DNA of 64,000 bases from Mermis nigrescens (GCA_036768485.1 JAVLUZ010000735.1:310001-374000), one strand, 5' to 3'; shown: positions 12,201-21,364, counted from the stretch's first letter. Numbers and translations: made by a program. The notes: generated by a model from the sequence alone, not told the origin.

Positions 12201-15200
12201 TTTTCTGCGAATTTTTTTCGCAAAATCTTCTTTTTCCTTGAGATCATTTATGTTGTTTGTTGTCATAAGTGTTCAAATTTCGTGGCGAGAACTATTGTAA
12301 ATATGTACATGTAAAAACAGGATCGTACATATAATAAGCGCGTTATGAAATACTCAAGTTGCATTTATTTTGACCTACTTGAAATCAAGTGGCTGGAAAT
12401 GTCAATTTCAGCCCAACCTGCATACTTCTTCCATGGGCGGACTTAAGAGGAGGTAGCTGCCTCCCCAACCCCATTGGGCAAAAATAGTTGGCGAGATAAC
12501 GAATGGATATGTCAATTGCAATAATTTTTTTGGCCGCTATTGATCATAATTTCTCAAATTTTTCTGCCTAAAAATGACATTTGTTTACTTCTTTGACGGC
12601 CTGGAAGCCTAATTTTGGCTGCAAGAATAGGTTTTTTAAGGCATAACTTTTATCAATTTTCGACGTTCCGCGTGAAATGCTACAAGTACAAGAAATCGAG
12701 CCGTAACTATTAAAGCTTCTAAACGTTCTTTTGCTTAAATTTCATAAATTTCGCCGCTTTGAGCCAGATTTTCGCTAAAATCAAAGAAATTTAATGATTT
12801 TTTTAGCGAAATCCTCTAAAATTTTAAAATAAGTAGACAACGTAAAACGCCGACAATACGCCATTTTGCACGGGAAGGGATATTTTTAGACACCATTTCG
12901 ACTGTTTTTAAAAAAATAGGGTTAGGCCCAAAAATTATAAAAAGTGCCTTTGTGGGCTAAAAAACGATTAGTACGCGTTAGGGATGTTCCGGTTCCAGGT
13001 TTTTCGAAAAAATCGGTTCCGGTTCCGGTTCTTGGAAAACAAGAATTTCGGTTCCGGTTCCGGTTACGGTTCTTGCGTAAGTTGGAACCGTCGGTTCCGG
13101 TTCCGGTTCTTCAACTAGAGAACCGTCGGTTCCGGTTCCGGTTCTCGGTTCCCGTGTTAAAGTATATACGCTCTCGATAGCTTGACTTCACCAGAACATG
13201 TGACGATGAAATCGAAAGATGAATTATTCAGGAAGTCGTTTCTATCTGGCAACTGCACGTTCAAATAAGTTTTACGTCTAGTTGACAATTTACTTAAAAA
13301 TCACTGAATATTATCTATGTGTTTCTTAATTGGAGGCTTATACGAAATCGAAATGCTTAATTCATGACGAAGATCTGCTGCAATGGTGGAAAGAGACGTC
13401 GAAGAATTTGCCGATTCTCGCGTGTATAGCTAAGCAGTATCTTGCAGCCAGTGGCGGATCTAGGATTTTCCTAAGGGGGCAGTATTCCAACTTTTCCAAA
13501 AACAGTCGAAAATTGGTCCAAAAATTTGCCCTTAACGCGCGAAACAGCGTTTTTTCGGCGTCTTACAATGTATACTTTTACATTAAATCACTTTTGACGC
13601 AATATTTTTTCTTAAACTTTTAAAATTTTCGACAATTTTGTGACAAAAATCACTAAAATTCTTTGACTTTATCAGAATTCTGGCGCGAAGCAGTTTTTTT
13701 TGTACAAGGTCCGTTTGACATGTACAAAGATGATCCCCAAAAGTCTTTGTACATTGTGTACACACAAATTTTTGGGTACTATAATATGATACCGTAGCGA
13801 TTTTAGTGTGGTAAAAACAGAGTTGTTCGACTTTTGGTAGTGTATTTCAGCCACACATGGGCGTGGGGGGATCTGGGGGGGTCTGGACCCCCAGAAACAA
13901 AGACCCCCCCAGAAATCAAAAGACCCCTCCCCAGAAATCAATTTTTGAAAATTTTTTTCGTTTTTTTCGCAATTTTTTTGATGCCAATGGATAGTGCTTG
14001 ATGAGAAACGTCGAAAAATGGTGTTTTTATCACCATATCACCATTTTTAAGGCCATTTTTTGACTTCAAAAAATCTTGGATTCCCCCAGAATTTTCTTGC
14101 TGCCCACGTATGATTTCAGCTAATGTATGGGTCTCTAAGGGCAAAAATCACTAAGAATCGTCTTGAAACGGCGCGAAGCGCCTGAAAATTTGACATTTTT
14201 CCTTTCGAAATGCAGTTTCTGCCATTATAAAGATAAATAGAGCACACAATCAATCATTTCGACGCGAAGCGCCGTGAATTCCTGCGAATTATAGACCTTT
14301 TTAGTAATTTTTGTCTCTCCAAAAATCTTCGTAAATGTACAAAGACGGTCCCGAAAAGTCTTTGCACATCGGGGAACATCTTTGCCGAATACAAAAAACC
14401 GTGGCGCGAAGCGCAGGAAATTTTGTGAGATTAAGACGGATAGACGTCAAGAAGCATGATTTACAGCTTGATTTACTGTATTTATAGGGTTTGATGCGAA
14501 ACATCGAAATTTTTAATTGAAAATAGAAGAAAACTATGCAAAAATAGCTGTTTCTGCTGCTAAAATTGTTTTGAAACCTACATGAACAGAAAATGGCTTC
14601 CAGGTGGCCGAGAAAGTAAATAAATGTCATTTATAGGTATCATCCGGCGCGTAGCGCCGAAAAAATTTGAGAAATTATGGTCACTGAGGGCCAAAAAATA
14701 ATTGCAAATTGGATATCCATTCTTTATCTCGCCAAATATTTTTGGCAAATGGGGGCGGCCCCCCGCTCCCTTAGATTCGCCCCTGCTTGCAGCGCCAGCT
14801 ACAAGCGTTCCATCGGAACAGCTGTTCAGTTGCACTGGAATCATTAACGACCCTTTCAGAAACAGGCTACATGGCGAAAAAGCAGAACGACTGTTATTTT
14901 TAAAATATAATTTACCCGGAACAAAATTTGCATACTAAGTTTTAGTCTGTAAACTTCTGGGTAATAATAGGTTGAATTACTGCTTCATGTCTTCACTAAA
15001 TTTTATGAAGTTCGATTCTTAACTCTAATTTTAAAAAAACCGATAACTGACTCCAAAAAAGATCGGTTCCGGTTCATAGAAAATCAAAAAATCGGTTCCG
15101 GTTCCGGTTCTTAGAATATCAAAAAATCGGTTCTCGGTTCCGGTTCCGAAAAAATGGTCGGTTCCAGCCGGTTCCGGTTCCGCTTAACCGGCACATCCCT

Positions 15201-16103
15201 AGTACGCGTCAAGAACACTGTTTTTTGACGTCTCGGACAATACTCGTTCTTTTTAGAACATAAAAACACTTAAAAAATTTCGGAAAAATTTGAAAAAATC
15301 GAGTAAAGGCTTTAAAAAGCACACTCTTTACAATTTTTACAAAAAAATTGACAATTCTAGGGGATCGCAGCCGTTTTTTCAAGGCTTCAGTTGTCATTCT
15401 GGTGGTTTAAACCCCCTCGCCCCCAGAACCATAAATGGGCAGCACAAAAATTTTGTGGTTGGCTGAAATGGTCAAAAATTGCCAAAAAATGGTACTAAAA
15501 AAGAATTCTAGGAATCTACAGTAATCCGCGGGGGTGTATAGTATACACCTGGGCGTGTATAGTATACACCCCAAACCCTCACGGCAATGTGTCATACCTG
15601 GGCGCGGGGGGGGGTTTGGGGGTATGCAGTATGCACCCCCAGAAATCAAAATACCCCTCCCCCAGAATTCAATTTTTGAACATTTTTTGTTTTTTTCGCA
15701 ATTTTTTCATGCCCATGGATAGTGCTCGATGAGAAACGTTGAAAAATTGTGATTTTTCGCCATTCCACCACTTTTAAGGCCATTTTTCGACCTTTGAAAA
15801 AATCTTGCACACACACCCCCCCCAGAGCTTGGGTGCCGCTTACCTATGCATTGTGTGCCCAGAACACATGTCTGACTTCTTCGTGTTATTGTAGCATTTG
15901 CTGCTAGTACCAATCCGTTCGCTGGTTCTTCCGCCTTTCCTTCATCAACATTGTCGGCCGTCGTGAGCCCCAACAATGCGTTTGGAATGCAGCAAAAGCG
16001 GGCCACGCCTACGTTGAATGAGATGCGGAACATTCCGTCCAACCAGTCAACCTGGGGCGAACAGGCGGTCAATGGTGCCTCGTCTACCAATCCGTTTCTG
16101 TAG
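116..16103 (+). CDS. EPN: Epsin, 3' part of a spliced gene (6 exons in window)
   Basis: Endocytic adaptor that links ubiquitinated cargo, clathrin and AP-2 at the plasma membrane; the fly orthologue is liquid facets. The six exons join at about 116-232, 2406-2674, 7618-7762, 8531-8653, 11114-11356 and 15895-16103, and reading phase is kept at every junction. Visible motifs in order are two ubiquitin-interacting motifs, four DPW AP-2 motifs, a DLLSLE clathrin-box-like segment, the TPETFLG...LVNLDNLL block found in animal epsins, NPFAG, TPTLNEMR and a terminal NPFL followed by TAG. The N-terminal ENTH domain must lie before position 1, so the gene is partial. Introns are long (0.8-4.9 kb) and full of transposons, but the coding motifs look intact. 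I am very sure of the family; the edges of exons 1, 2 and 4 are less certain. Confidence 0.9.
233..2405 (+). other. Epsin intron without recognised gene
   Basis: AT-rich intron. It holds a GGCGC-TTC-GCGCC hairpin near 931-946 and a GC-rich segment at about 1230-1330 that recurs inverted at about 29925-30005. A short CAGGCCCGTTTCCAGG at 822-837 resembles a transposon end but has no paired partner with a target duplication. I see no exon. Confidence 0.5.
2406..2674 (+). CDS. EPN: Epsin exon with two UIMs
   Basis: The acceptor is GTTAAG at 2400-2405. The frame encodes EEELQLQIALALSKEEAE (UIM 1) and DDMRLQLALHESEKADD (UIM 2), both fitting the acidic-LxxALxxS ubiquitin-interacting pattern. The donor is GTGAGT at 2675. 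An alternative in-phase donor, GTGAGC at 2645, would drop ten residues. Both leave phase 0, as exon 3 needs. Confidence 0.8.
3310..5578. mobile_element. hAT element with GGGTACCC terminal arrays
   Basis: The ends are TAGAGCTGCAC and the inverse GTGCAGCTCTA, flanked by identical 8-bp duplications CTTGACAT at 3302-3309 and 5579-5586, the hAT hallmark. Just inside each end is an array of GGGTACCC/CGGGTA units (about 3318-3420 and 5485-5555) in inverted orientation. I see no transposase ORF, so it is non-autonomous. It lies in the epsin intron before exon 7618. Confidence 0.9.
6114..6662. mobile_element. Non-autonomous hAT, CAGTGGCGGATC family
   Basis: The left end is CAGGCGCGGATTGG and the right end is the inverse of CAGTGGCGGATCTAGG. 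Flanks are AATATTTG (6106-6113) and AACTTTTG (6663-6670), a 6/8 match as expected for an aged duplication. The inside shares long segments with 12432-12916, 13449-14785 (inverted) and 24625-24935, including a CGGCGCTACGCGCCGG hairpin near 6213. Confidence 0.7.
7213..7245 (+). repeat. (TAT)n microsatellite
   Basis: About eleven near-perfect TAT/ATT units in the epsin intron. Confidence 0.9.
7618..7762 (+). CDS. EPN: Epsin exon with DPW motifs 1 and 2
   Basis: The acceptor is TTTTTAG. The frame reads SALEDLLSLEQSAASADPWG, then a glutamine run and a second DPWG. LEDLLSLE resembles a clathrin box, and DPW motifs bind the AP-2 alpha ear. The donor is GTACAT at 7763, leaving one base. Confidence 0.85.
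8531..8653 (+). CDS. EPN: Epsin exon with DPW motif 3
   Basis: The frame reads NSPNIAKKDPWSSSSGGDSS and ends at a strong GTAAGA donor. The acceptor at 8529-8530 (CGTAG) keeps phase with exon 3. The better-looking TTTTCAG at 8544 would break phase unless exon 3 uses another donor, so the left edge is uncertain. Confidence 0.7.
8701..8734 (+). repeat. (CTA)n microsatellite
   Basis: About ten TAC/CTA units, shortly after the donor of the epsin exon ending at 8653. Confidence 0.9.
9641..10021 (-). mobile_element. hAT MITE (family C)
   Basis: Perfect 8-bp duplication TGCCAGTG at 9633-9640 and 10022-10029 flanks ends TATACGTG and CATATATG. The inside matches, in reverse orientation, the elements at 10700-11060 and 11517-11894, including segments reading TTTCGGCG and GTGCCTTTTT. 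Confidence 0.85.
10700..11060 (+). mobile_element. hAT MITE (family C)
   Basis: Second copy of the family, ending in GGTCATGTATG. Flanks GTTTTCAC and TTTTACAC match at 6/8. It ends 53 bp before the epsin exon at 11114. Confidence 0.65.
11114..11356 (+). CDS. EPN: Epsin exon with DPW 4 and the TPETFLG block
   Basis: The acceptor is TGCTCAG. The frame reads AQGDPWGGDLLSPMTASDQ and later TPETFLGENSSLVNLDNLL, which matches the conserved TPESFLG/ALVDLDxL segment of animal epsins. The donor is GTGCGC at 11357, leaving one base that completes the first codon of the last exon. Confidence 0.85.
11517..11894 (+). mobile_element. hAT MITE (family C), uninterrupted copy
   Basis: The ends are CATACATGC and ATCATGTATG. 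Flanks GTGATAAA (11509-11516) and GTCATAAA (11895-11902) match at 7/8. It contains GTACGCGT uninterrupted at about 11582, the same 8-mer duplicated around the element at 12979-15201, so this copy represents the empty site. Confidence 0.8.
12432..12916 (+). mobile_element. Truncated hAT, CAGTGGCGGATC family
   Basis: Starts GGGCGGACTTAAGAGG and continues with the same interior as 6114-6662 (AACGAATGGATATG and onward). The right terminus is missing where family C sequence begins. Confidence 0.6.
13449..14785 (-). mobile_element. Nested hAT (CAGTGGCGGATC family)
   Basis: Perfect duplication CTTGCAGC at 13441-13448 and 14786-14793. The ends are CAGTGGCGGATCTAGG and the inverse of CAGGGGCGAATCTAAGG. 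It lies inside the hAT transposase remnant and is itself hit by a MITE at 13852-14112. It carries several GGCGC...GCGCC hairpins and TGTACAAAGA repeats. Confidence 0.92.
13852..14112 (-). mobile_element. hAT MITE, CAYACxTGGGC family (family D)
   Basis: Perfect duplication ATTTCAGC at 13844-13851 and 14113-14120. The ends are CACACATGGGCG and the inverse of CATACGTGGGCAGC. The 261-bp interior is the family D core (CCAATGGATAGTGCTTGATG and onward). It is the innermost layer of this nest. Confidence 0.93.
15593..15848 (-). mobile_element. Family D MITE next to the last epsin acceptor
   Basis: Flanks CAATGTGT (15585-15592) and CATTGTGT (15849-15856) match at 7/8. The ends are CATACCTGGGCG and the inverse of CATAGGTAAGC. 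It ends 46 bp upstream of the terminal epsin exon, so it sits where the branch point and pyrimidine tract lie. Confidence 0.8.
15895..16103 (+). CDS. EPN: Epsin terminal exon with two NPF motifs
   Basis: The acceptor is TTATTGTAG at 15886-15894. The frame encodes TNPFAGSSAFPSSTLSAV, then TPTLNEMR and a C-terminal STNPFL before TAG at 16101-16103. NPF motifs bind EH-domain proteins such as Eps15 and intersectin. A MITE ends only 46 bp upstream of the acceptor. Confidence 0.9.
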
Positions 16104-16138
16104 CCGTATTTATACTGTAGTGAAAATTGAGAAATGAA

Positions 16139-16266
16139 CAGGCACGTAGCTGGCCGTCCTATTTTGGGGGGACCAACACCAATTTTGTGGGGACTAATCC
16201 CAAAAATAGCACAGAATAATGTTTAAAAAGTCCTATTTTTCCTGTCCCTCAGAGCTACGTGCCTTG
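16139..16266. mobile_element. Very small MITE in epsin 3' flank
   Basis: Inverted ends CAGGCACGTAGCT and AGCTACGTGCCTTG bound about 128 bp, 36 bp after the epsin stop codon. The flanks resemble each other (GAAATGAA and GAATGAAT) but are not a clean duplication. Confidence 0.45.
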
Positions 16267-16919
16267 GAATGAATTAAGCGTGAATACAAATAAGTCTATA
16301 TTTATTTTTATTGTCACGTGTCATTGCCGTAGCAGCGCAGTTTACATACAGGCAGTTCTAAGGTAAAATCGCTTATTGTTCGTACGGATTTTTTAAGCGT
16401 CAAAATTGTCAATATTGAGGGGAAGATTCAGTCGCGTGGAATGACTTGTGCTTGAAAAATCAGTGGCGTAGCTGTGGGGGATAGGGGGACTAGTCCTCCC
16501 AAATTTTGGATGTACGAGTATTTTTTACAAGGGTCCCCCAAAGAAAAAAAATAAAAATTTCTAAAGTGTGAAAGACCGCTTGAATAGATTTTAGCACACT
16601 TTTGAACTGTTTAGCCTATAATTTTCGGCCGCTTCGCGCCTATTTATTCACATGCAGCATGTTTTTAATATAATTCAAATGAGGTGAACATGTGAAAAAT
16701 ATGCTACAGAACCCTTTGGTAGTAGCATACATGTAAGGGCTCAAAATTTATGGTGGCGGGTTCCCTGCCATTTTCAGGGGGGTGACCTACAATTTTTGGC
16801 GGAAAACGGCCTGATTTTTTCCTTAAATCAGGGGGTGGGGGTCAAAAATTTTCTGGCTTCGGATTTTGGGGATCCTTCCTACCCTCTCGCCCCTGTTTCA
16901 TGTTTAGGTGGGTTGTGGG

Positions 16920-17183
16920 CACACCTGGGCGTGGGGTGGTTTGGGGGGTATGCACCCCACCAGAAACCAAAATACCCCCCCAGAAATCAAAATACCCCCC
17001 CCAGAATTCAATTTTTGAAAAATTTTTTTCGTTTTTTTCGCAATTTTTTGATGCCAATGGATAGTGCTTGATGAGAAACGTCGAAAAATGGTGTTTTTAT
17101 TGCCCTACCATCATTTTTAAGGCCATTTTTTGACTTTCAAAAAATCTTGCACCCCCCCAGAATTTTTTTGCTGCCCACGTATG
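16920..17183 (-). mobile_element. Family D MITE
   Basis: Perfect duplication GTTGTGGG at 16912-16919 and 17184-17191. The ends are CACACCTGGGCG and the inverse of CATACGTGGGCAGC. Confidence 0.92.
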
Positions 17184-17191
17184 GTTGTGGG

Positions 17192-17433
17192 CATACCTTG
17201 GCAGCACCGAAATTCTAGGGGTGCAAGATTTTTCAAAGGTCAAAACATTATCTTTAAAATGTTGGTATGGCGAAAAGACACAATTTTTCAACGTTTCTCA
17301 TCGAGTACTATCCATTGGCATCAAAAAAATTGCGAAAAAAAACAAAAAAAAATTTTTAAAAATTTTGAATTTTAATTTCTGGGGGAAGGGTATTCGAACT
17401 TCTGGGGTGTATACTGCATACCCCCAGGCCCAC
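17192..17433 (+). mobile_element. Family D MITE, opposite orientation
   Basis: Starts CATACCTTGGCAGCACCG immediately after the duplication of the previous MITE and ends CCCAGGCCCACGTGT. The older copy; the 16920-17183 copy landed exactly at its left edge. Confidence 0.75.
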
Positions 17434-17799
17434 GTGTAATCCCGTCCCGCATAGCTTACAGTGTTTCAGAAAAGTGCTCTTTATGTCGTACTTTAAGCCG
17501 GTCAAAGCTGCATTAACCCGTTAAAAAGGTATAAAAGCATATCAATTCTGCTATAGACGCGCGAAATTTCCGTTATATTTCCATTTATTGTGTAAAACGA
17601 TGCTTACGCTGCCAAAGCTTGGACAATTTTCGGGCGCTTATATATTGTCAATCACCGGTCGCATTTGACATGTTTCTTCAGTTAGGCGAGCAGTGTTGGT
17701 GAACTGATTTTTGTAGTGAATATTATAGTCGTAGTGTTAAGCACATGTTTACTATATTTAATTTCTGTAATCTATTTCACATAAACTTGTGCGTCGAAA

Positions 17800-18318
17800 C
17801 ACTGGCAGATTTAGAGTGGGCAGGGGGCAGCTGCCCCCTTGTCGTCAAAAAATAATAATATTTGGGCGCAATGAAGAATAGATTGCATTTTTTGATGATT
17901 TTAGCTATTTTTATCAGGATTTTTCAAAGTTTTCCGGCTCTTCGCGCCGGGATAGTACTCATTAATGATATTTATTGACTCTCTTGGCGCTGTGAAAAAC
18001 TTAAATGTACGTCAGAAGAGTAGTTTTTGTACAGAACAAAGATTTTATACCTCTTACAATGATTTCTCGAGTGTGTTTTGGCGATTTGTATCGATTTCTG
18101 CATTAATTTTGCGAGTTTTTCATGAAAAACTTCAGAATATTTCGAGAATTTTTAACTTTTTCATGCATGAGAAAGAAATAACTTGCCAATCAAAAGACAG
18201 CAAAAAAACCGGTACTTTGAGCTTAATATACTTATTTTTGGACAATTTTTGGTTTTTTTTAGGAAAATTTTAGGTTCCGCCCCCCTCCCTCTGTCAGAAA
18301 ATCCTGGATCCGCCATTG
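17800..18318 (+). mobile_element. Non-autonomous hAT (CAGTGGCGGATC-like ends)
   Basis: Perfect duplication CGTCGAAA at 17792-17799 and 18319-18326. The ends are CACTGGCAGATTTAGAG and the inverse of CAATGGCGGATCCAGG. A GCTCTTCGCGCC hairpin-like motif lies near 17936. Confidence 0.88.
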
Positions 18319-18420
18319 CGTCGAAATCAATTTTTAGCAGGTAATGAAGTGGCTAAAAAGTAATTTCTAGATGCGATGCAGTAACACAATTTCGTATAAT
18401 AATAAAACTATACGGCTAAG

Positions 18421-18728
18421 GCGCGGATTCAGAGGGGATGGGGAGCGCCCCCTTCCTCGTCATCAAAAGGCGCACTAGAGAATAATGCGTATGTTTTTGA
18501 TGATTTCAGCCATTTTATCATGATTTTTTTATTTTTTTTATTTTACGCGTTTCTCGCAGAAAACTTTTCAAAATTTTTAACTTTTATAGAACTTTAATGA
18601 TTCTGACTATCAAGACGAAGACAAAAACCGCTACTCTAGGCATAATTGACGGGTTTTGTAAACAATTTTGAACACTATTTGGAAAATTATGGGTTCCGCC
18701 CCGGCAGAAAATCCTGGATCCGCTACTG
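18421..18728 (+). mobile_element. Related short hAT, boundaries approximate
   Basis: The left end is GGCGCGGATTCAGAGGGG and the right end is the inverse of CAGTAGCGGATCCAGG. The interior resembles 17800-18318. I see no clean target duplication. Confidence 0.5.
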
Positions 18729-19139
18729 ACAATAGGTTTATTGTTAGAAAGTTTTTGTACGCTACGTTTCTGCCAATTTACGAGTAGATGTGTCTCTTAC
18801 AAAGTACCTGCTATTTTATTTTTAAAGCAAAATATGGGAAAAACAATGATTTTCCTAAAAATCAAGAATCTACGTAGTACCTACATATGATTGCTCGATA
18901 ACTGTCACCACGCGTATTTTGAAAACATATTTTTTCGTGCTTTTTTCAACTGTCACATACTTATGACTAACCTTTACTACAATTTGTATTTTATTTTTTA
19001 TATGCCCACTTATTCGTAAATATAAAGTTCGTGCGTACCCGCTTACGCTTTTTATTTACCTGTGTAACTTTCGCTTAGGTAGCCAATGCTTTCTTCGATG
19101 CTAAATTTTTTTTATTATTTTGGTACGAACGTTTACAGG

Positions 19140-19291
19140 CATACATGGGCAGCAAGAAAATTCTGGGGGTCAGGATGGGTAAAATTGTTAAAAATGTTAC
19201 TAAAAATAGAATTCTGGGGGTCTACAGTAATGTGGCAGGTTCAACTTCTGGGGGTACAAACCCACTATATCCCCTCCCACGCCCATGTGTG
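19140..19291 (+). mobile_element. Short family D MITE
   Basis: Perfect duplication TTTACAGG at 19132-19139 and 19292-19299. The ends are CATACATGGGCAGC and CACGCCCATGTGTG. Only 152 bp, so it has an internal deletion relative to the ~260-bp copies. Confidence 0.9.
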
Positions 19292-19385
19292 TTTACAGGG
19301 TATTCCTAAGGCAGGTATCCACCTCGATCAAAACAGTATCCAAATACTCATACGTCTTCAACTATTACAATATAACTGAAGTATG

Positions 19386-20221
19386 GGCTAAACTTAAGAA
19401 TATGGTACTTTCAGAAAAGGTGCAAAACGAATACGGAATGCCAAAATTTTTTTGCCAAAATGAGTAGAACATGATAAATTGAAGCGCGGAAAGGGAAATT
19501 TGGTGAAAATCTGAGCCATACTTGCAAAGTTGCAGGCAATTCTCGATTTGAGTGTTGCGTGGGACGATTAATCGACTCGATCCAAGGACTTACATATTTG
19601 TCAGAAATAAATAATATGGGCTGAAATAACGGATGGAAGCATAGCAATGAAGGAGAAAACAGAAAAAAAGGCGCGGAAAGCTGTTTGAAATTTTAAAAAA
19701 ACTTGAAAAAATTTCATATTTTTTGCATGTTTTTCGGTTTTTTACTCGATAAGATATACGAAAATCTAAGTTTTTGCTTCTGTTAGCCACTTTCCGGCTT
19801 AGGCTTAGTATATCTACAAAGGTGTTTTCCAAGCTGCTTAGGTCGAGGTCGCTCCCGCTTAGGTCGATGTATTGATGCTTAGGTCGATGTATAGATGCTC
19901 GGGAATCGATATATAGATGCTTAGGTCGATGTATAGATGCTTAGGTCGATGCATAGATGCTTAGGTCGACGTAAATTGGGTATCTACATGTGATTCTGCA
20001 TTCAGCTGTTTGAATCTTCAAATACTTAGGTCGATAAGATGCTTGTTTAGGTCGAGAAGAGGCTAATTAAAGAAACCCATAGCTTTTGTAATATTGATCA
20101 TAGACGGATGAAATTTTTTTCCGCGCTTTCTTTCAACATGTTCTAAGTACTGAGCAAAAAAATCCGCTCTTCTGAAGTTTATTTGTTAGTATTCAGAAAG
20201 TACCATATTCTTAAGTTACTC
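19386..20221. mobile_element. MULE-type MITE with internal minisatellite
   Basis: A 10-bp duplication CTGAAGTATG lies at 19376-19385 and 20222-20231. Inverted ends are GGCTAAACTTAAGAATATGG and GAGTAACTTAAGAATATGG (inverse of the right end), then GTACTTTC in both. A 9-11 bp duplication with long similar ends is typical of Mutator-like elements. No transposase. A 20-bp tandem repeat occupies the middle. Confidence 0.8.
19830..20062 (+). repeat. 20-bp minisatellite, GCTTAGGTCGATGTATAGAT unit
   Basis: About six good units at 19856-19970 and looser TTAGGTCGA repeats on either side, within the MULE-type element. Units vary at a few positions (GATGTATTGATGC, GATGCATAGATGC). Confidence 0.85.
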
Positions 20222-20950
20222 CTGAAGTATGACCCTAAACTTTGTAAACTAGAAGAAATTAGGGCGAAAATGGGTAAATAACTACGGCTGTTTGCGCAAA
20301 GAAATATCTGTATATGTTACTTTGCTGACTGGACATTTAGCCGAATACTAAGGAGAAAAGATGCATTTAATCACGCCGTTCCGTGACATAGTTGTAAAAA
20401 TCGTAAGGCGGTTCCCGCTGATAGACGCGTTTATTCGAAAACGTTCTATTGACAAGCATGTTCATAGGTACCAGCAAGCTTATTTTGTAAACTTACAAAG
20501 TTTAAAAGGTAACTTAAATGTTTAAAAAAATGAAGCATCAACTATTCACATGATAGGTATAAATTCTAAGGTCATATTTTAGTCATGTGATATTTGAAGA
20601 CATACGGGGCTTTGACGGATGTGGATACAGCCTTAGTAATACCCGTTTACAGGATATGCTATTTTGATTAGGTATACATATTTGCATTGATGTGCAATTT
20701 TTCATTTTTTTTCTCAATGGGGTCAGTTCAGTCCCTGTGTCGGTTATTAATAAAATAAGTCAAGTATGAACTTGCGTTTCCTGCGCTGTTTAGGCTAGAA
20801 GTGGGACGGAGAAATGATTCACATTTTGTCTATTTCGTGAAATCTTGTGCATACCCCTGTGAGTTTAGAGGTTGGCAGTGGCACCGGCGATGATACCTGC
20901 GTACTTACGCCAAACCTCTAAACCGTACCTACGGGAGCTTACCTATAATA

Positions 20951-21364
20951 GTCTGTTTCACATAATTTTGTGCATAAATTCTAAGAATTTTCAACGACAA
21001 TAAGCCGAGGGTTGCAATCACACGTGGGCGTAGAGGGTATGCACCCCCCAGAAGTTGAAATACCCCCCCCCCAGAAATCAAAATACCCCCCAGAATTCAA
21101 ATTTTGAATTTTTTTCGCTTTTTTAGCGATTTTTTGATGCCATTGGATAGTGCTCGATGAGAAACGTCGAAAAATGGTGGTTTTTCGCCCTACGACTACT
21201 TTTAAGACCATTTTTTTACCTTTGAAAATTTTCACCCCCAGAATTTCGGTGCTGCCCACCTATGGTTGCAATAATTATATATCAGATCAATGCTATAATT
21301 GCAATCTGTCAGCTTATTGTCGGAGATGATTTTAAAATTATGACCGAAGTTGTGTGAAACAGGC
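20951..21364. mobile_element. TA-flanked mariner-type MITE with nested MITE
   Basis: The ends are GTCTGTTTCACATAATTTTG and, inverted, GCCTGTTTCACACAACTTCG, bounded by TA at 20949-20950 and 21365-21366. Removing the nested MITE leaves about 160 bp. No transposase. Confidence 0.65.
21019..21264 (-). mobile_element. Family D MITE nested in mariner-type MITE
   Basis: Perfect duplication GTTGCAAT at 21011-21018 and 21265-21272. The ends are CACACGTGGGCG and the inverse of CATAGGTGGGCAGC. Confidence 0.92.

Larger units (their letters stand above)
13330..14937 (+). pseudogene. hAT transposase C-terminal (dimerisation) domain, interrupted
   Basis: The 5' half (13330-13448) encodes DEDLLQWWKETSKNLPILAC and KQYLAA. 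The 3' half (from about 14786) encodes PATSVPSEQLFSCTGIINDP then a basic RNRL and LLFLKYNL. Together they follow the hATC order: WW..., P.L..LA..YL, PATS..SE..FS..G, RNRL. A 1337-bp hAT with an 8-bp duplication separates the halves without loss of frame on either side of the duplicated codons. N-terminal zinc finger and catalytic regions are absent, so this is a remnant of the 12979-15201 element's own transposase. Confidence 0.8.
12979..15201 (+). mobile_element. hAT element with GGTTCC terminal arrays and transposase remnant
   Basis: The ends are TAGGGATGTTCCGG and the inverse CCGGCACATCCCTA. Perfect duplication GTACGCGT lies at 12971-12978 and 15202-15209. Arrays of GGTTCC repeats follow each end (about 12988-13160 and 15064-15185) in inverted orientation. 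The interior holds the C-terminal hAT transposase domain split by a second hAT. The element sits in a family C MITE whose halves are at about 12925-12978 and 15210-15412, inside the last epsin intron. Confidence 0.92.

Noticed and set aside
14301..14630. 109-codon minus-strand ORF
   Set aside because: Lies entirely in the non-coding interior of the nested hAT; equivalent sequence at 6114-6662 and 24625-24935 is not open.
19830..20062. TTAGG-containing repeats as an internal telomere
   Set aside because: The unit is a 20-mer with a single TTAGG and lies inside a MULE-type element; it is not (TTAGG)n.
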